64,000 nt of DNA from Cupriavidus basilensis (GTDB lineage Bacteria > Pseudomonadota > Gammaproteobacteria > Burkholderiales > Burkholderiaceae). Of the stretch, positions 1-8,317 are shown piece after piece. The DNA is taken from positions 38,511 to 102,510 of the forward strand of contig NZ_BBQM01000033.1 of the NCBI RefSeq assembly GCF_000876015.1, written 5' to 3'. A program made the position numbers and the translations under genes. Under the pieces are notes generated by a model, which was not told where the DNA came from, did not search any database, and saw only the letters and a list, made by a program, of their open reading frames with translations. How positions within the stretch are numbered: the first letter of the stretch is position 1; each line of letters begins with the position of its first letter.

Positions 1-473
1 TTGAGCGCGACCTTGGCGTAGGCCACCTGCGACTTGCCGCGGCCGAGAATGCCGAACAGTTGCTGGTCGCCGACTTCCTTGCGGCCGAATTCGGTCACGT
101 CGCCGGTGATCACGTAGTCGGCGCCCTTCAGGCGCTGCGCCTGGCTCTTGATCTCCGCCTCGCGCTTGATCTCGGCCATGTTGTCGCGGTCGAGCACGTT
201 GAAGCGGTTGCTCTGCTGCAGATGCGTGATCAGCACGGTCTTGGCCTGGCCGCCGAGGCGGTCGATGCCGTCCGAGAACACGCCGCGCATGTAGCTCGAG
301 CGGTTGTCGAACTTGCCCACGGCGATCGGCGTGCGCACGCCGGCGTATGGGCGGCTCGCGCTTTCCACTTTCTGCACCGGCAGCGCGGTCGACGTCTCCG
401 TCGCGCAGCCGCCGAGCAGCCCGGCCAGGGCCACGGCCCCGAGCAGGTGCATTGCGCTGGATTTCTTGTTCAC
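1..473 (-). CDS. CsgG/HfaB-like outer-membrane lipoprotein (partial, 3' end outside window)
   Basis: The minus strand encodes about 157 codons of a lipoprotein that runs off the left edge. The N-terminus has two lysines, a hydrophobic stretch and the lipobox LGGC (Cys about 23), so it should be exported and lipidated. The mature part (PIAVGKFDNRS, then a segment about nucleotides of low copy such as SNRFNVLDRDNM and GADYVITGDVTEF) resembles the N-terminal half of CsgG, the curli secretion pore family. A GTG start is chosen because GAGGAG lies about 8 nt upstream; an in-frame ATG seven codons later is the alternative. No curli genes are visible nearby, so the exported substrate is unknown. Confidence 0.75.
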   Translation of the reverse strand, partial: MNKKSSAMHLLGAVALAGLLGGCATETSTALPVQKVESASRPYAGVRTPIAVGKFDNRSSYMRGVFSDGIDRLGGQAKTVLITHLQQSNRFNVLDRDNMAEIKREAEIKSQAQRLKGADYVITGDVTEFGRKEVGDQQLFGILGRGKSQVAYAKVAL

Positions 474-904
474 TAAGATTTCTCCTCTTCATTGCCCCAT
501 CAGACATCGGACTCCGCCGCGCGGGGCGGTCGCGGAAATCCGGACAACCGATAAGAGTAACGGCAGCGCGCCGCCATGCCCGCACCCTTCCATCGTCGGG
601 TGTACAGGGCGAATGGATGGTGCCGGCGGCTTGCGGGAAATGACGAAATCCGTGCGGCGATCGCCTGGGCTGAACGTGCCGTCAAGGCACGCAGGGATCG
701 AGGCGCGAGGCGCGGCTTTGCGCATCGCGCGCGTAGCGTTACGCCATGTCTTGAAGACGATACCAAGCAGGACCTGCGCGAATCATTGCGCGTTGTGGCA
801 ATGCCGCGACACGCAATCAGAGCGGTCTTATATAGCCATCTCGAAATAAAACGAAACGGGGTATCGCCGGGTGCGTGGCCGTGAATCGTATGCGAATGTC
901 AGTT
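474..904. other. 431-bp non-coding region upstream of the CsgG-like gene
   Basis: No reading frame here looks real: the small frames are arginine- or alanine-rich shadows. The part near 820-860 is clearly AT-richer than its surroundings and contains TATAAG on the minus strand (827-832). It could be the -10 box for the CsgG-like gene, although no good -35 box is visible. No terminator hairpin with a T-run was found. Confidence 0.4.
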
Positions 905-1405
905 TCAGAGGGGCTGCAGGTTTTCGTCCCGCAGCCCTACCAGCAGTGCCTGCCCCTCAGCCCCCACACGGAACTCGCCGAAGCGCGCTTTCTCGAAGCG
1001 CGCGCCCTGCCCTTCCTGGAAGAAATAGGCGTCGGTCGATACCTGCACCTGCACGCCGCCCCAGCGCGACGGCACGGTCTGGAAGCGCAGCAGTTGCTCG
1101 CCCGCGGCGAGCGGCTCGCCGGCATGCAGGCGCACGAGGCTGGCTTCGCCGCGCGCGTCGCGGCGGACCACGGCGACCTGCTCGCGCTCGGCGGGCAGGT
1201 CCTGCCGCTGGCGCGCCGCGCGGATGGCGTCGGCAATGGCGAAGTTCAGCGCCATGTAGTCGCCCTGCATCAGCGAGCGCGGATCGACGGGCGCCAGCCG
1301 CAGGTAGACGGTGTCGCCGCGCGCGAGCAGGTGCTCCCTGGTGCCGACGGCGGCGGCGGCCAGCCCGAGCGTGAGCACCCAGGCGATCAGGATCCAGCGT
1401 TTCAT
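905..1405 (-). CDS. GDYXXLXY-domain protein
   Basis: A 166-residue protein with one N-terminal membrane segment (about residues 3-20) and the signature MQGDYMALNF near residues 48-57, which matches the GDYXXLXY motif that names this family. The rest is a soluble, probably periplasmic domain. Its ATG overlaps the stop of the upstream DUF4401 gene as ATGA, so the two are translationally coupled. In other bacteria the motif protein is found together with DUF2157 and DUF4401 membrane proteins, exactly as here. The biochemical function of the family is not known to me. Confidence 0.85.
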   Translation of the reverse strand: MKRWILIAWVLTLGLAAAAVGTREHLLARGDTVYLRLAPVDPRSLMQGDYMALNFAIADAIRAARQRQDLPAEREQVAVVRRDARGEASLVRLHAGEPLAAGEQLLRFQTVPSRWGGVQVQVSTDAYFFQEGQGARFEKARFGEFRVGAEGQALLVGLRDENLQPL

Positions 1406-2529
1406 GACAAGCTCCTTGCGCCGGCGCGTTGCAGCCCGGCGCGCAATGCCAGGACGGCGAGGCCGGCGCCGGCCAGCGTGGCGGACTTGATCAGCAGCGT
1501 CCAGTGCAGCGCGCCGTAGTACCAGATGAAGCCGCCGGCCAGCGCGGCCACGGCCAGCCCGAGCCACGGCAGCGAGCCGCGGCGCAGCGCGAGGCCGAGC
1601 GCGAGCGCGGCGGCAACGACTGCGGGCGCGCCGGCCAGCAGCGCGCTGAACAGCACCGCGCCCGCCACGGCCGCGGCGCGTATCGGGCCGGCCAGGCGCA
1701 GGCGGCCGCTCTCGGCGAGCACGAAGGCGGCCAGCACCGCGCCGCACAGCGCGCCGGCCATCCAGTATGGCGTGGCACGGCGCGCGGTCTCGGCATCGAA
1801 CAGGAAGGTGTAGGGCGTGCCCAGGCCAGTCACCACCAGCGCGGCGCCGAGCGCGAACAGCAGCGTCGCATCCGCGGCCGGCTCGAGCCAGCCGTGCCGG
1901 CCCGCGGCGCAGAGCCGGCCTTCGGCCCACGTGAATCCGGCCAGCAGGGCCAGCGCGAGCGGCGCCAGCCAGACCAGCGACAGCGCCGTCCATTCCCAGG
2001 CATGGCGCAGGTCCGGCATCATCGCCAGTTGCAGCGCCACCGCCGCGCCGCTCCACACGCCGAGCGCGCACAGGAAGCGATGCAGCCGGTTGCGCACCAG
2101 CGCGTAGAGCACGGCTTCGAGCAAGGCCAGCGCGATCCAGAACGCGGCGGTCTCCAGCAGGCGGGTGCCGCCGTAGGCCTGGCCCGCGCCGAACGCCAGC
2201 AGGTTCTGCCCGCTGAGGCTCACGGCGAGCGCGAACTGTTCGAGCGCGATGCCGGTGCGGCTCCGGTACAGCACCGCCGCCAGCGCGATCATGGCGGCGC
2301 CGCACAGGGCCATCGCCACGCCGCTGTCGCGCGCGGCCACGAAGACCGAGCCGAGCAGGAAGGCCAGGAAAAAGATCGCGCCCAGCCAGCCGGCCGCGCC
2401 CATCAGCAGCCGCACCGCCCACGGCGCGCGCGCCTGCGCCGGCGCAGGCTGCGCGTGCACCAGTCCGCGCGCGACTAGGTCTTGCCACAGCCGCTGCACT
2501 ACTTGCACCATTTCGCGCTGGTTGCTCAT
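1402..2529 (-). CDS. DUF4401-like polytopic membrane protein
   Basis: A 375-residue protein that is almost entirely hydrophobic after a short cytoplasmic head (about residues 1-35), with roughly ten predicted membrane segments. The start ATG overlaps the DUF2157 stop (ATGA) and its own stop overlaps the GDYXXLXY start, so it is the middle member of a three-gene coupled operon. It has no transporter or enzyme motif that I recognise. The assignment to DUF4401 rests on the head sequence (VQRLWQDLVARGL type) and on the neighbours. Confidence 0.75.
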   Translation of the reverse strand: MSNQREMVQVVQRLWQDLVARGLVHAQPAPAQARAPWAVRLLMGAAGWLGAIFFLAFLLGSVFVAARDSGVAMALCGAAMIALAAVLYRSRTGIALEQFALAVSLSGQNLLAFGAGQAYGGTRLLETAAFWIALALLEAVLYALVRNRLHRFLCALGVWSGAAVALQLAMMPDLRHAWEWTALSLVWLAPLALALLAGFTWAEGRLCAAGRHGWLEPAADATLLFALGAALVVTGLGTPYTFLFDAETARRATPYWMAGALCGAVLAAFVLAESGRLRLAGPIRAAAVAGAVLFSALLAGAPAVVAAALALGLALRRGSLPWLGLAVAALAGGFIWYYGALHWTLLIKSATLAGAGLAVLALRAGLQRAGARSLS

Positions 2530-3572
2530 GCCGGCTCTCCTTGCGCGAAGGCCGCGTCGTGCTGGCGCTGGGCGCGCAGCAGCCACGCGGCGGCCGTGGC
2601 GGACAGGCCGATGGTCAGCAGCCCCAGCAGCAGGAACGCGCCAAAGCCCGCGTGGCTGCCGTCCAGCAGCACGCGCGCGGCGGCCGTCACCACCATCACG
2701 ATGAGGGCGAAGCTGGCCAGGCTGAGCGCCACCACGTCGAACGCGCGCAGCCGGAACCAGGCCAGCAGCGCGCCCAGCGCCAGCAGCGCAAGGCCGAACA
2801 TGGCCGCGTCGAAGCGGCTGTCCAGCAGGCTGCCGATGCCGAGCCAGCCGGCATACGCGCACGCCAGCGCGGCCAGCATGCGCGCGCCGGCCAGGCCGCG
2901 AAAGCCGAGCGCGGGCAGCGCGGCGCGCAGCGCGAACCACAGCGCGAGCTGCGCCAGCGCGGCGGCCAGCAGGAACAGCGTGGTGCCGCGCTCGCCCGCC
3001 GCGCCGAACAGCAGGTCGAACATGCCGCCCACGCCCAGCCGCACGCTGCAGTAGCGCAGCAGCGCCACGTTGGCCAGCACGAGCACCAGCCACCAGTGCG
3101 GCGCGGCGCGCGCGGCCAGCGCCCACGGCGCCGCCAGCAGCGCCCACAGCGCGAACAGTTGCCAGGCGTCGGCGCCGCTCTGGTAGACCTGCCCGATCAC
3201 GGCCAGCAGCACGCCGGCCACCACCTGCGCGCCGCACAGCGCGGCGCGGGCAGCCATGTCGCCGCCCGGGCGCAGCCACGCGAAGGCGGCCAGCAGGCTC
3301 AACGCGCCGGCCAGCAGTCCGAACCTGGCGAACTTGTGCAGGTCCTGCCAGTTGAAGGCGAAGAAGACGATCACGCCGGCGCACAGCAGCGCCGCGCCGA
3401 GCGCCAGCAGCGCGCGGTCCAGCCAGTGGCGCCACGCGGCGGCGTCGGGCTCGGCGCGCGGCCAGGCGGCGGCCACGCCGTCGGCGGCGATGGCATGCTG
3501 CTCGCGCCAGTCCGCCAGCGCCTGGCGCACGGCGCGCCGGTCTTGCATGCTTTGCATCGAGGATGGCTGCAT
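2526..3572 (-). CDS. DUF2157-domain membrane protein
   Basis: A 348-residue protein. Residues 1-55 are a soluble head (LADWREQHAIAADG is typical of DUF2157), followed by many membrane helices starting with ALGAALLCAGVIVFFAFNWQDL. It is the first gene of the coupled trio DUF2157-DUF4401-GDYXXLXY. The ATG at 3572 gives the longest sensible product; in-frame ATGs at codons 6 and 9 are possible and no Shine-Dalgarno decides clearly. It is divergent from the nucleosidase gene with a 139-bp intergenic region. Confidence 0.78.
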   Translation of the reverse strand: MQPSSMQSMQDRRAVRQALADWREQHAIAADGVAAAWPRAEPDAAAWRHWLDRALLALGAALLCAGVIVFFAFNWQDLHKFARFGLLAGALSLLAAFAWLRPGGDMAARAALCGAQVVAGVLLAVIGQVYQSGADAWQLFALWALLAAPWALAARAAPHWWLVLVLANVALLRYCSVRLGVGGMFDLLFGAAGERGTTLFLLAAALAQLALWFALRAALPALGFRGLAGARMLAALACAYAGWLGIGSLLDSRFDAAMFGLALLALGALLAWFRLRAFDVVALSLASFALIVMVVTAAARVLLDGSHAGFGAFLLLGLLTIGLSATAAAWLLRAQRQHDAAFAQGEPA

Positions 3573-3711
3573 GGGTGTCCCGTGTGATGGATACGCCTGT
3601 GCACTGTAGCAAACGCGCGCGCGGCCGCGCAGCTTTCCTTGCCGGCGCCGCCACCGCTTTGCGACCGCCCGGCGGGCCGGTATGCTGTGCGTTTCTCTAC
3701 CTGCGCCCGCC

Positions 3712-4479
3712 ATGACCCTCGGTATCCTCGCCGCCATCCACGATGAAGTCGACGGCCTCGTGGCCGCCATGCGCCACGACGACGCGCGCGCCACCGTGCG
3801 GCGCATCGGCATGCGCGACTATCACGTCGGCCACCTGTACGGCCAGCCTTGCGTGCTGGTGCTGGCGCGCATGGGCAAGGTGGCGGCCGCGGCCACCACG
3901 GTGACGCTGGTGCGCGAGTTCGGCGTGGACGAGATCGTCTTCACCGGCCTGGCCGGCGGCATCGGCGCGCGCACGCGCGTGGGCGACGTGGTGGTGGCCG
4001 ACCGCACGCTGCAGCACGACCTGGACGCGCGCCCGTTCTTCGCCCGCCACGAGGTGCCGCTGCTCGACCGCGCCGAATTCCCCGCCGACCCGGCGCTGAC
4101 CGCCGAATTGCGCGCGGCCGTGGACGGCTATCTGCGCGAGGAGCTGCCCACGGCGATTCCCGCGGACGTGCTGGCCCGCTTCGGCGTCGGCGCGCCCGCG
4201 CTGCACGTGGGCATGATCGCCAGCGGCGACCAGTTCATCGGCTCGCCCGCGGCCGCGGCGGAATTGCGCGAGCGCCTGCCGGGCGTGCTGGCGGTGGAAA
4301 TGGAAGGCGCCGCGGTGGCGCAGGTCTGCCATGAATATGGCGTGCGCCATGCGGTGATGCGGACCCTGTCGGACCGCGCCGACGATACCGCGCACGTCGA
4401 TTTTTCCGCGTTCCTGACCGAGGTGGCCAGCCATTATTCGGAAGGGGTATTGGGGCGATTCTTGCGCAACCGCAAATAA
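3712..4479 (+). CDS. mtnN: 5'-methylthioadenosine/S-adenosylhomocysteine nucleosidase
   Basis: A 255-residue cytoplasmic enzyme that cleaves adenine from methylthioadenosine, S-adenosylhomocysteine and 5'-deoxyadenosine, recycling by-products of SAM chemistry. The N-terminus GILAAIHDEV places Glu12 where the family has its catalytic acid. EMEGA (Glu196/Glu198) corresponds to the ribose-binding glutamates and SD at 220-221 to the catalytic aspartate. It is somewhat longer than the E. coli enzyme (about 230), with an insert around residues 115-160. The ATG at 3712 is preferred because it puts Glu12 in register; an upstream ATG at 3682 would add ten residues. Another purine-nucleoside phosphorylase-family specificity is possible. 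Confidence 0.85.
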   Translation: MTLGILAAIHDEVDGLVAAMRHDDARATVRRIGMRDYHVGHLYGQPCVLVLARMGKVAAAATTVTLVREFGVDEIVFTGLAGGIGARTRVGDVVVADRTLQHDLDARPFFARHEVPLLDRAEFPADPALTAELRAAVDGYLREELPTAIPADVLARFGVGAPALHVGMIASGDQFIGSPAAAAELRERLPGVLAVEMEGAAVAQVCHEYGVRHAVMRTLSDRADDTAHVDFSAFLTEVASHYSEGVLGRFLRNRK

Positions 4480-4525
4480 ACCGATTCGCCACGGGCCACT
4501 ACGATAACCCGGGCAAGAATGCCGG

Positions 4526-4762
4526 TCAGCGCCGCCGCGCCAGCCCCCAGACTCCGACCAGCACGCCGGCGCCGGCGACGCCGGCAAACCAGCCCGCCAT
4601 CTGCCCGTCCGTGAACCAGTGCAGCGCGCGGCCGCCATAGAAGGCCGCCATCGCGCCAAGCGCGCCGAACACCACGGCCGCCGGCACGCTGACCCGCCCC
4701 GAGGGGTGGAGCGAGCGCGCGGCGAGTCCGACCAATACGCCCACAATCAGCGTCCCAAGCAT
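4526..4762 (-). CDS. small membrane protein, three predicted helices
   Basis: A 78-residue hydrophobic protein with glycine/alanine-rich helices at about 2-16, 27-43 and 53-73 and an arginine-rich C-terminus. The pattern resembles GlsB/YeaQ/YmgE-type (transglycosylase-associated) small membrane proteins, but the similarity is only general. GGGAAAAG lies about 4 nt upstream of the ATG. It converges with mtnN and is divergent from hemA. Function unknown. Confidence 0.6.
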   Translation of the reverse strand: MLGTLIVGVLVGLAARSLHPSGRVSVPAAVVFGALGAMAAFYGGRALHWFTDGQMAGWFAGVAGAGVLVGVWGLARRR

Positions 4763-4865
4763 CACTTTTCCCAAGAATCCGTGCCATGACGCGGCGTTTG
4801 CGGCACGAGCGCCGGCGCCACGTGGCTCGGAGGATACGGTAAACCGTTCCCGACCCCGCCCTTCC

Positions 4866-4894
4866 GAAGCAAATTCTGCATCGGGCGTTATAAT
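4866..4894 (+). promoter_or_regulatory. candidate hemA promoter (TATAAT at 4889-4894)
   Basis: A perfect TATAAT lies 140 bp upstream of the hemA start in the divergent intergenic region. The matching -35 position is poor, so the call rests on the -10 box and the location. Confidence 0.4.
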
Positions 4895-5034
4895 GTAGCC
4901 CGGTTCGGCGGCGCAATGCGCCGGAATCCGCCGCGTGGAAACCGCGCCGCGGATTTGCCTTTTGAAGCCCGCGCGGCAGCCAGCCTGGAGCATGGCACCC
5001 CGCGGGGCCCGGACCCAAAGACGTGTCCCCCACC

Positions 5035-6339
5035 ATGCAACTGCTTGCGATCGGTATCAATCACACCACGGCGCCCGTCTCGCTGCGCGAACGGGTGGCG
5101 TTTCCGCTTGAGCAGATCAAGCCGGCGCTGGGGGCGCTGCGCACGCACCTGGCGGGCAGGAATGGCACCGAAGCCGCCATCCTGTCCACCTGCAACCGCA
5201 CCGAGATCTATTGCGCCACCGACGTGCTGGTCAACGGCGACGCCGGCTTCGAGCACACGCTGCGCTGGCTGGCGCAGCACCACAACGTGCCGGCCGGCGA
5301 ACTGGCGCCCCACCTGTATTCCCTGCCGCAGTCCGAAGCCGTGCGCCATGCGTTCCGCGTGGCCAGCGGGCTGGACTCGATGGTGCTGGGCGAAACCCAG
5401 ATCCTGGGCCAGTTGAAGGACGCGGTGCGCACCGCCGGCGAGGCTGGGGCGCTTGGCACCTACCTGAACCAGTTGTTCCAGCGCACCTTCGCGGTGGCCA
5501 AGGAAGTGCGCGGCCAGACCGAGATCGGCGCGCATTCGGTGTCGATGGCCGCCGCCGCGGTGCGCCTGGCGCAGCGGATCTTCGAAAGCGTCTCGACCCA
5601 GCGCGTGCTGTTCATCGGCGCGGGCGAGATGATCGAGCTGTGCGCCACGCACTTCGCCGCGCAGACGCCGCGCCAGATCGTGGTGGCCAACCGCACCGTG
5701 GAGCGCGGCGAGAAGCTGGCCGAGCAACTGGCCGAGCAGGGCCTGACCACCGAGGCGATCCGCCTGTCGGACCTGGGCGCGCGCCTGCATGAATTCGACA
5801 TCGTGGTGTCCTGCACCGCCAGCTCGCTGCCCATCATCGGACTCGGCGCGGTGGAGCGCGCGGTCAAGCTGCGGCGCCACCGCCCGATCATGATGGTGGA
5901 CCTGGCCGTGCCGCGCGACGTGGAGCCCGAAGTCGCGCGCCTGGACGACGTGTTCCTGTACACCGTGGACGACCTCGGCGCCATCGTGCGCGAAGGCAAC
6001 GCCATGCGCCAGGCCGCCGTGGCGCAGGCCGAGGCCATCATCGAAAGCCGCGTGCAGAACTTCATGCACTGGCTGGAAACCCGCAGCGTGGTGCCCGTCA
6101 TCCGCGACCTGCAGGCGCAGGGCGAGGCCATGCGCCAGGCCGAGCTGGACCGCGCGCGCCGCATGCTGGCGCGCGGCGACGACCCCGAAGCGGTGCTCGA
6201 GGCGCTCTCCGGCGCGCTCACCCGCAAGTTCCTGCACGGCCCCACCCACGCGCTCAACCACACCCAGGGCGACGACCGCGAAACCCTGCTGCGCCTGGTG
6301 CCGGGCCTGTTCCGCCACAGCAGCCACTCCGAGCGCTAG
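5035..6339 (+). CDS. hemA: glutamyl-tRNA reductase
   Basis: A 434-residue NADPH-dependent enzyme that reduces glutamyl-tRNA(Glu) to glutamate-1-semialdehyde, the first committed step of C5 tetrapyrrole (haem) synthesis. The N-terminus LLAIGINHTTAPVSLRERV and the motif STCNRTEIY with catalytic Cys53 are diagnostic. The NADPH domain contains VLFIGAGEMIEL, and the C-terminal dimerisation helix is present. The ATG at 5035 is chosen because family members begin at this residue; an in-frame GTG at 5023 would add four residues. prfA follows 150 bp downstream, the usual hemA-prfA-prmC order. Confidence 0.95.
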   Translation: MQLLAIGINHTTAPVSLRERVAFPLEQIKPALGALRTHLAGRNGTEAAILSTCNRTEIYCATDVLVNGDAGFEHTLRWLAQHHNVPAGELAPHLYSLPQSEAVRHAFRVASGLDSMVLGETQILGQLKDAVRTAGEAGALGTYLNQLFQRTFAVAKEVRGQTEIGAHSVSMAAAAVRLAQRIFESVSTQRVLFIGAGEMIELCATHFAAQTPRQIVVANRTVERGEKLAEQLAEQGLTTEAIRLSDLGARLHEFDIVVSCTASSLPIIGLGAVERAVKLRRHRPIMMVDLAVPRDVEPEVARLDDVFLYTVDDLGAIVREGNAMRQAAVAQAEAIIESRVQNFMHWLETRSVVPVIRDLQAQGEAMRQAELDRARRMLARGDDPEAVLEALSGALTRKFLHGPTHALNHTQGDDRETLLRLVPGLFRHSSHSER

Positions 6340-6491
6340 CAGCGCTCTGCCACCGGCGGCGCGCGTCCTGCGCGCCACCAGCCCTTGCCTGCCGCGGCAT
6401 CTTGCCCGGACATGCAATCCCGACGCCGCCTGCCGGCATCCGCCCCAACCCAGTACGACCTCCGCTTCAGCGCGACCCTGCCCGGATACCC

Positions 6492-7574
6492 ATGAAAGCC
6501 AGCATGCTAGCCAAGCTCGACCAGTTGTCCGAGCGACTCGACGAAGTCAACGCCCTGCTCGCCCGCGAGGACGCCACCGCCAAGATCGACGTCTACCGCA
6601 AGCTCACGCGCGAGCACGCGGAACTGTCGCCGGTGGCCGAGCAGTACGCGCAGTACCGCCAGGCGCAGGAAGACCTGGCCACCGCGCAGGCGCTGCTGGA
6701 CGACCCCGAGATGAAGGAGTTCGCCACCGACGAGATCGGCGCCGCGCGCGCGCGCCTGGAGGCGCTGGAGATCAGCCTGCAGAAGCTGCTGCTGCCCAAG
6801 GACCCCAACGACGACCGCAACCTGCTGCTGGAAATCCGCGCCGGCGCCGGCGGCGAGGAAAGCGCGCTGTTCGCCGCCAACCTGCTGCGCATGTACACGC
6901 GCTATGCCGAGCGCCAGCGCTGGCAGGTGGAGGTGATGAGCGAATCGCCGTCCGACCTCGGCGGCTACAAGGAAGTCATCATCCGCATCGCCGGCGACGC
7001 GGCATTCTCGCGCCTGAAGTTCGAGTCCGGCGGCCACCGCGTGCAGCGCGTGCCGGCCACCGAGGCGCAGGGCCGCATCCACACCTCGGCCTGCACGGTG
7101 GCGGTGATGCCCGAGGCCGACGAAGTGGCCGAGGTGCAGATCAATCCCGCCGACCTGCGCGTCGACACCTTCCGCGCCTCCGGCGCCGGCGGCCAGCACG
7201 TGAACAAGACCGACTCGGCGGTGCGCCTGACCCACATCCCCACCGGCATCGTGGTGGAGTGCCAGGACGACCGCAGCCAGCACCGCAACAAGGACAAGGC
7301 CATGAAGGTGCTGGCCGCGCGCCTGATGGACGCGCAGCTGCGCGCCGCGCAGGCCAAGGAGGCCAGCACCCGCCGCAACCTGATCGGCTCGGGCGACCGC
7401 AGCGACCGCATCCGCACGTACAATTTCCCGCAGGGCCGGGTCACGGACCACCGCATCAACCTGACGCTGTACAAGATCGAGGCGATCATGGACGGCGACC
7501 TCGACGAGCTGCTGTCCGCGCTGGCGGCGGAACACCAGGCCGACCAGCTCGCGGCGCTCGGCGAGGACCATTAA
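6492..7574 (+). CDS. prfA: peptide chain release factor 1
   Basis: RF1 recognises UAA and UAG stop codons in the ribosomal A site and triggers peptide release. The product has 360 residues, the same as E. coli. The anticodon-like tripeptide PAT sits at 188-190 and the catalytic GGQ at 233-235 (SGAGGQHVNKT), both at the canonical numbers. The Gln of GGQ is the target of the methyltransferase PrmC, encoded a short way downstream. The start ATG is the first in a 150-bp spacer after hemA. Confidence 0.97.
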   Translation: MKASMLAKLDQLSERLDEVNALLAREDATAKIDVYRKLTREHAELSPVAEQYAQYRQAQEDLATAQALLDDPEMKEFATDEIGAARARLEALEISLQKLLLPKDPNDDRNLLLEIRAGAGGEESALFAANLLRMYTRYAERQRWQVEVMSESPSDLGGYKEVIIRIAGDAAFSRLKFESGGHRVQRVPATEAQGRIHTSACTVAVMPEADEVAEVQINPADLRVDTFRASGAGGQHVNKTDSAVRLTHIPTGIVVECQDDRSQHRNKDKAMKVLAARLMDAQLRAAQAKEASTRRNLIGSGDRSDRIRTYNFPQGRVTDHRINLTLYKIEAIMDGDLDELLSALAAEHQADQLAALGEDH

Positions 7575-7710
7575 TCGCATGAATGGCCGCGCGGCGCCGC
7601 CATTATCGGGCGCCGGTTATGGCGGCCGGGGCCGCGATAACCCATCTCGCAACCTATAAATCGGCTCTTAACGAAAACCTTTGTATCTGTTGTAAATGCT
7701 TGAAACAGCA

Positions 7711-7739
7711 CTGGCGTGACATATGCCGCTGTCTATAAT
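7711..7739 (+). promoter_or_regulatory. sigma70-type promoter candidate for the alanine-rich lipoprotein
   Basis: A perfect TATAAT at 7734-7739 is preceded, with a 17-bp spacer, by the weak -35 CTGGCG. The start of transcription would leave a leader of about 60 nt before the ATG at 7808, with AAAAGGA shortly before the start codon. Confidence 0.5.
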
Positions 7740-7807
7740 CGATTTCGACCGAGTCGCCACACAGAGGGCGGCGTGTCGACCCTCCTAATGGACAAAAGGA
7801 CGAAATC

Positions 7808-8134
7808 ATGAAGAAATTGCTCGCGCTGTTGATGATCACCGCTGCCCTGACCGCCTGCGGCAAGAAGGAAGAAGCGCCCGCCACGCCTAGCGCCGACAGC
7901 GCCATGCAGAACGCCGCCGATTCCGCCAAGGCCGCCGCCAGCGATGCCGCAGCCGCAGCCAGCAATGCCGCCGACGCCGCCAAGGCCGCCGCCAGCGGTG
8001 CCGCAGCCGACGTCTCCGCCGCCGCCGAGCAGGCCAAGACGGACGCCGGCAACGCGATGCAGCGCGCCAAGGATGCCGCCAAGGATGCCGTGAACGCCGG
8101 CGCCGACAAGGCCAAGGACGCCGTCAACAAGTAA
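7808..8134 (+). CDS. alanine-rich lipoprotein with amphipathic repeats
   Basis: A 108-residue lipoprotein: residues 1-17 are a signal peptide ending in the lipobox LTAC (Cys17). The mature part is dominated by Ala, Asp, Lys and Ser in an irregular 11-residue-like rhythm (AADSAKAAASDAAAAASNAADAAKAA and further), which predicts a long amphipathic helix similar to LEA or apolipoprotein-like repeats. It has its own promoter and terminator, so it is a monocistronic gene placed between prfA and prmC. Such proteins are often abundant envelope or stress proteins, but no function can be assigned. Confidence 0.8.
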   Translation: MKKLLALLMITAALTACGKKEEAPATPSADSAMQNAADSAKAAASDAAAAASNAADAAKAAASGAAADVSAAAEQAKTDAGNAMQRAKDAAKDAVNAGADKAKDAVNK

Positions 8135-8166
8135 TGCCGCCGCGCGGACAAGCGCGCTACACTGCG

Positions 8167-8207
8167 AACCCCGCCGAGGCACGCGCCAGGCGGGGTTTTC
8201 CTTTTTT
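8167..8207 (+). terminator. rho-independent terminator after the alanine-rich lipoprotein
   Basis: The stem AACCCCGCC (8167-8175) pairs with GGCGGGGTT (8189-8197), followed by a T-rich run to 8207. It ends the lipoprotein transcript 33 bp after the stop codon. Confidence 0.85.
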
Positions 8208-8317
8208 CCGGCGCCCTTCCCGGCGCCTTTCCCGCGCCCGTCCCGTCGTTTTTCCGGCACCCGCCTGTCACCCGCTCGTCATTCGCTTGTTGCCCGTCCG
8301 CCGCCTGACTTTCACCC

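Noticed and set aside
4888..6417. 509-residue open frame antisense to hemA
   Set aside because: It is the mirror of a strongly conserved hemA gene; the product is His/Gln/Arg-rich low complexity, as usual for shadow frames in GC-rich DNA.
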